The translations under genes were made by a program, and so were the position numbers. A DNA stretch of 7,718 nucleotides from an uncultured Neisseriaceae bacterium (GTDB lineage Bacteria > Pseudomonadota > Gammaproteobacteria > Burkholderiales > UBA11063): assembly GCA_937952895.1 (NCBI GenBank), contig CALFYC010000145.1, positions 1-7,718 of the forward strand, read 5' to 3'. Every line of letters begins with the position of its first letter. Within the stretch, counting starts at the first letter, position 1. The notes beneath the pieces were generated by a model. That model was not told the DNA's origin, did not search any database, and saw only the letters and a program-made list of their open reading frames with translations. Positions 6,554 through 7,718 of this stretch are shown piece after piece.

Positions 6554-7690
6554 ATGCTAAACAAAATATTTTCTTTCAGACAGCAATCGATTAATTATCA
6601 ACGAGAAATTAGTGGTGGAATTATAAATTTTCTTGCTAGTGCGTATATTATAGTTTTAAATCCAATGATACTACATTCAGGAGGGCATGCATTTCCATTA
6701 GCGCCAAGTATTACCGCCACATTAATTGCAATTATTATAATGACTATATTAGCTAGTTTCTTAATTAAGCTTCCTTTTATTTTAGCACCCGGTCTTGGAA
6801 TCAATGCAATTGTAAGTTATACATTGGTTTTACATGATAAATTACCTATTGTAACTGTTTTAGGTGTGATTTTTTGGTCTAGTTTAATCATGTTTATTTT
6901 ATCAATTACACCATTACGTAAAATCATTATTGATGCAATTCCAAAGCAACTTCAAATTAGTTTATCTATTGGTATTGGTCTCTTTTTGATTTTTATTGGT
7001 CTTAAAAATGCTAATATTTTAATTAGTAATCCAAACACTTTAATTAGCATGAATTTATTAGATAAAGAAATTGGTCTTTGTTTTTTTGGATTTATATTAG
7101 CAACTCTTCTTTTTATTCGCCAAAAATTTTATGCGATGATTTTACCAATTATTATTGTTACATTATTAAGTTCTTTACTTGGCAATACAAAATTACCCAA
7201 GGAAATTTTATCACTTCCTGATTTTAGCTTATTTCTCCAAGTTGATTTTTGGAGTTCTTTAAAATTAAGCGTTATACCAGCTATTTTATCTTTGTTCATT
7301 GTTAACTTTTTTGATGCTACATCATCAGTTATTGGACTGCTAGAACAAATTGAATTTGAGAATAAAGAGGATAAAGAATTTTATTATAAGCGCGCTTTAG
7401 CTTCAGATGGAATAGGCGGCATAATTAGTGGTTTAGCAGGCACCGCTCCAAGTGTTATTTTTATAGAAAGTTCCGCAGGAATTCAACTCGGGGCAAAAAC
7501 TGGTTTTGCATCTATTATAAGTGCAATTTTATTTATTCCATTTTTATTTTTAGCACCATTAATCAGTATAATTCCAGATAGTGCAACCTCACCAATTTTA
7601 ATTTTGGTCTGCGCACGGCCACAACGTCGTCTAATTAAAACACGAACTCTTGCCAGTAATTCAGATAAGTCAAAAGGTTTTAAAACATAA
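6554..7690 (+). CDS. NCS2/AzgA-family purine permease, C-terminally truncated
   Basis: An inner-membrane purine:proton symporter of the AzgA-like branch, probably for adenine or guanine/hypoxanthine. I start it at ATG 6554 (MLNKIFSFRQ), as family members begin similarly, and GGA lies 6 nt upstream. A TTG at 6548 would leave no room for a ribosome site. Family motifs are SAYIIVLNP (29-37), APGLGINA (78-85), FFDATSSVIGL (252-262), SDGIGGIISGLAGTAPS (284-300) and the substrate-site IESSAG (304-309). Most of the 12-14 expected helices are present. Residues up to about Val352 (base ~7608) fit the family. The last 26 (CARPQRRL onward) are antisense to a response regulator and are not permease. Roughly 80-100 native residues are missing. 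Either the contig is chimeric here or the gene is truly broken. Confidence 0.85.
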   Translation: MLNKIFSFRQQSINYQREISGGIINFLASAYIIVLNPMILHSGGHAFPLAPSITATLIAIIIMTILASFLIKLPFILAPGLGINAIVSYTLVLHDKLPIVTVLGVIFWSSLIMFILSITPLRKIIIDAIPKQLQISLSIGIGLFLIFIGLKNANILISNPNTLISMNLLDKEIGLCFFGFILATLLFIRQKFYAMILPIIIVTLLSSLLGNTKLPKEILSLPDFSLFLQVDFWSSLKLSVIPAILSLFIVNFFDATSSVIGLLEQIEFENKEDKEFYYKRALASDGIGGIISGLAGTAPSVIFIESSAGIQLGAKTGFASIISAILFIPFLFLAPLISIIPDSATSPILILVCARPQRRLIKTRTLASNSDKSKGFKT

Positions 7691-7718
7691 TCATCTGCAC
7701 CAAGATCTAATATTTTAT
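7609..7718 (-). pseudogene. Partial OmpR/PhoB-family response regulator (fragment, contig edge)
   Basis: The minus strand from 7716 encodes KILDLGADDYVLKPFDLSEL, then LARVRVLIRRRCGRAQ. This is the alpha4-beta5-alpha5 end of a receiver domain, including the conserved Lys-Pro-Phe, and the start of the linker to a winged-helix DNA-binding domain. The GRA-type linker resembles QseB/PmrA-like regulators, but it is too short to name. The phosphorylated Asp would lie beyond the window edge. After about 7609 the frame runs on into antisense permease (TKIKIGEVAL), so its DNA-binding domain is absent. The intact gene probably exists elsewhere in the genome, with this piece joined here by assembly or rearrangement. 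Confidence 0.85.

Noticed and set aside
7610..7690. Novel C-terminal domain on the permease (CARPQRRL onward)
   Set aside because: This stretch is the antisense reading of a clear receiver-domain sequence, so it is a junction product.

Overview
The window looks like one draft contig from an AT-rich gammaproteobacterium. The best clue is a complete cyoABCDE cytochrome bo3 quinol oxidase operon whose CyoB has the same residue numbering as E. coli CyoB at every catalytic position checked. The low-GC codon usage, degraded genes and long AT-rich spacers would fit Legionellales, Coxiella-like or Francisella-like lineages. The sequence alone does not fix the genus.

Layout. Bases 1-21 are an Illumina library adapter, not genome. 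Bases 22-330 hold no gene I can support. Bases 331-5154 are the minus-strand operon in the order cyoA-cyoB-cyoC-cyoD-cyoE (transcribed right to left), starting from a probable promoter near 5212. cyoA-D are tightly packed: a 33-bp gap, then a 4-bp overlap, then a 1-bp gap. cyoE is set apart by a 123-bp gap with a perfect 34-bp palindrome. CyoA, B, C and D form the ubiquinol-oxidising proton pump, and CyoE makes the heme O it needs.

Upstream of cyoA lies a perfect 18-bp-arm hairpin (5271-5311). Beyond it is a minus-strand remnant of an NAD-dependent epimerase/dehydratase (5353-5829) that has lost its start codon and its central catalytic part through what looks like an in-frame deletion. Bases 5830-6547 carry no sizeable ORF but several inverted repeats. 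One hugs a TATAAT box, and another is a hairpin followed by a T-run; together they outline a possible small RNA or attenuated leader. A 14-codon leader peptide with a good Shine-Dalgarno then ends 2 nt before an NCS2/AzgA-type purine permease (from 6554).

The permease is cut at about base 7608. The last ~110 bases are, on the opposite strand, an internal piece of an OmpR/PhoB-family response regulator. With adapter at one end and an abrupt gene-gene junction at the other, contig-end artefacts are the leading explanation. I see no convincing undescribed multi-gene system. The best biological leads are the leader region of the permease and the structured spacer before it.
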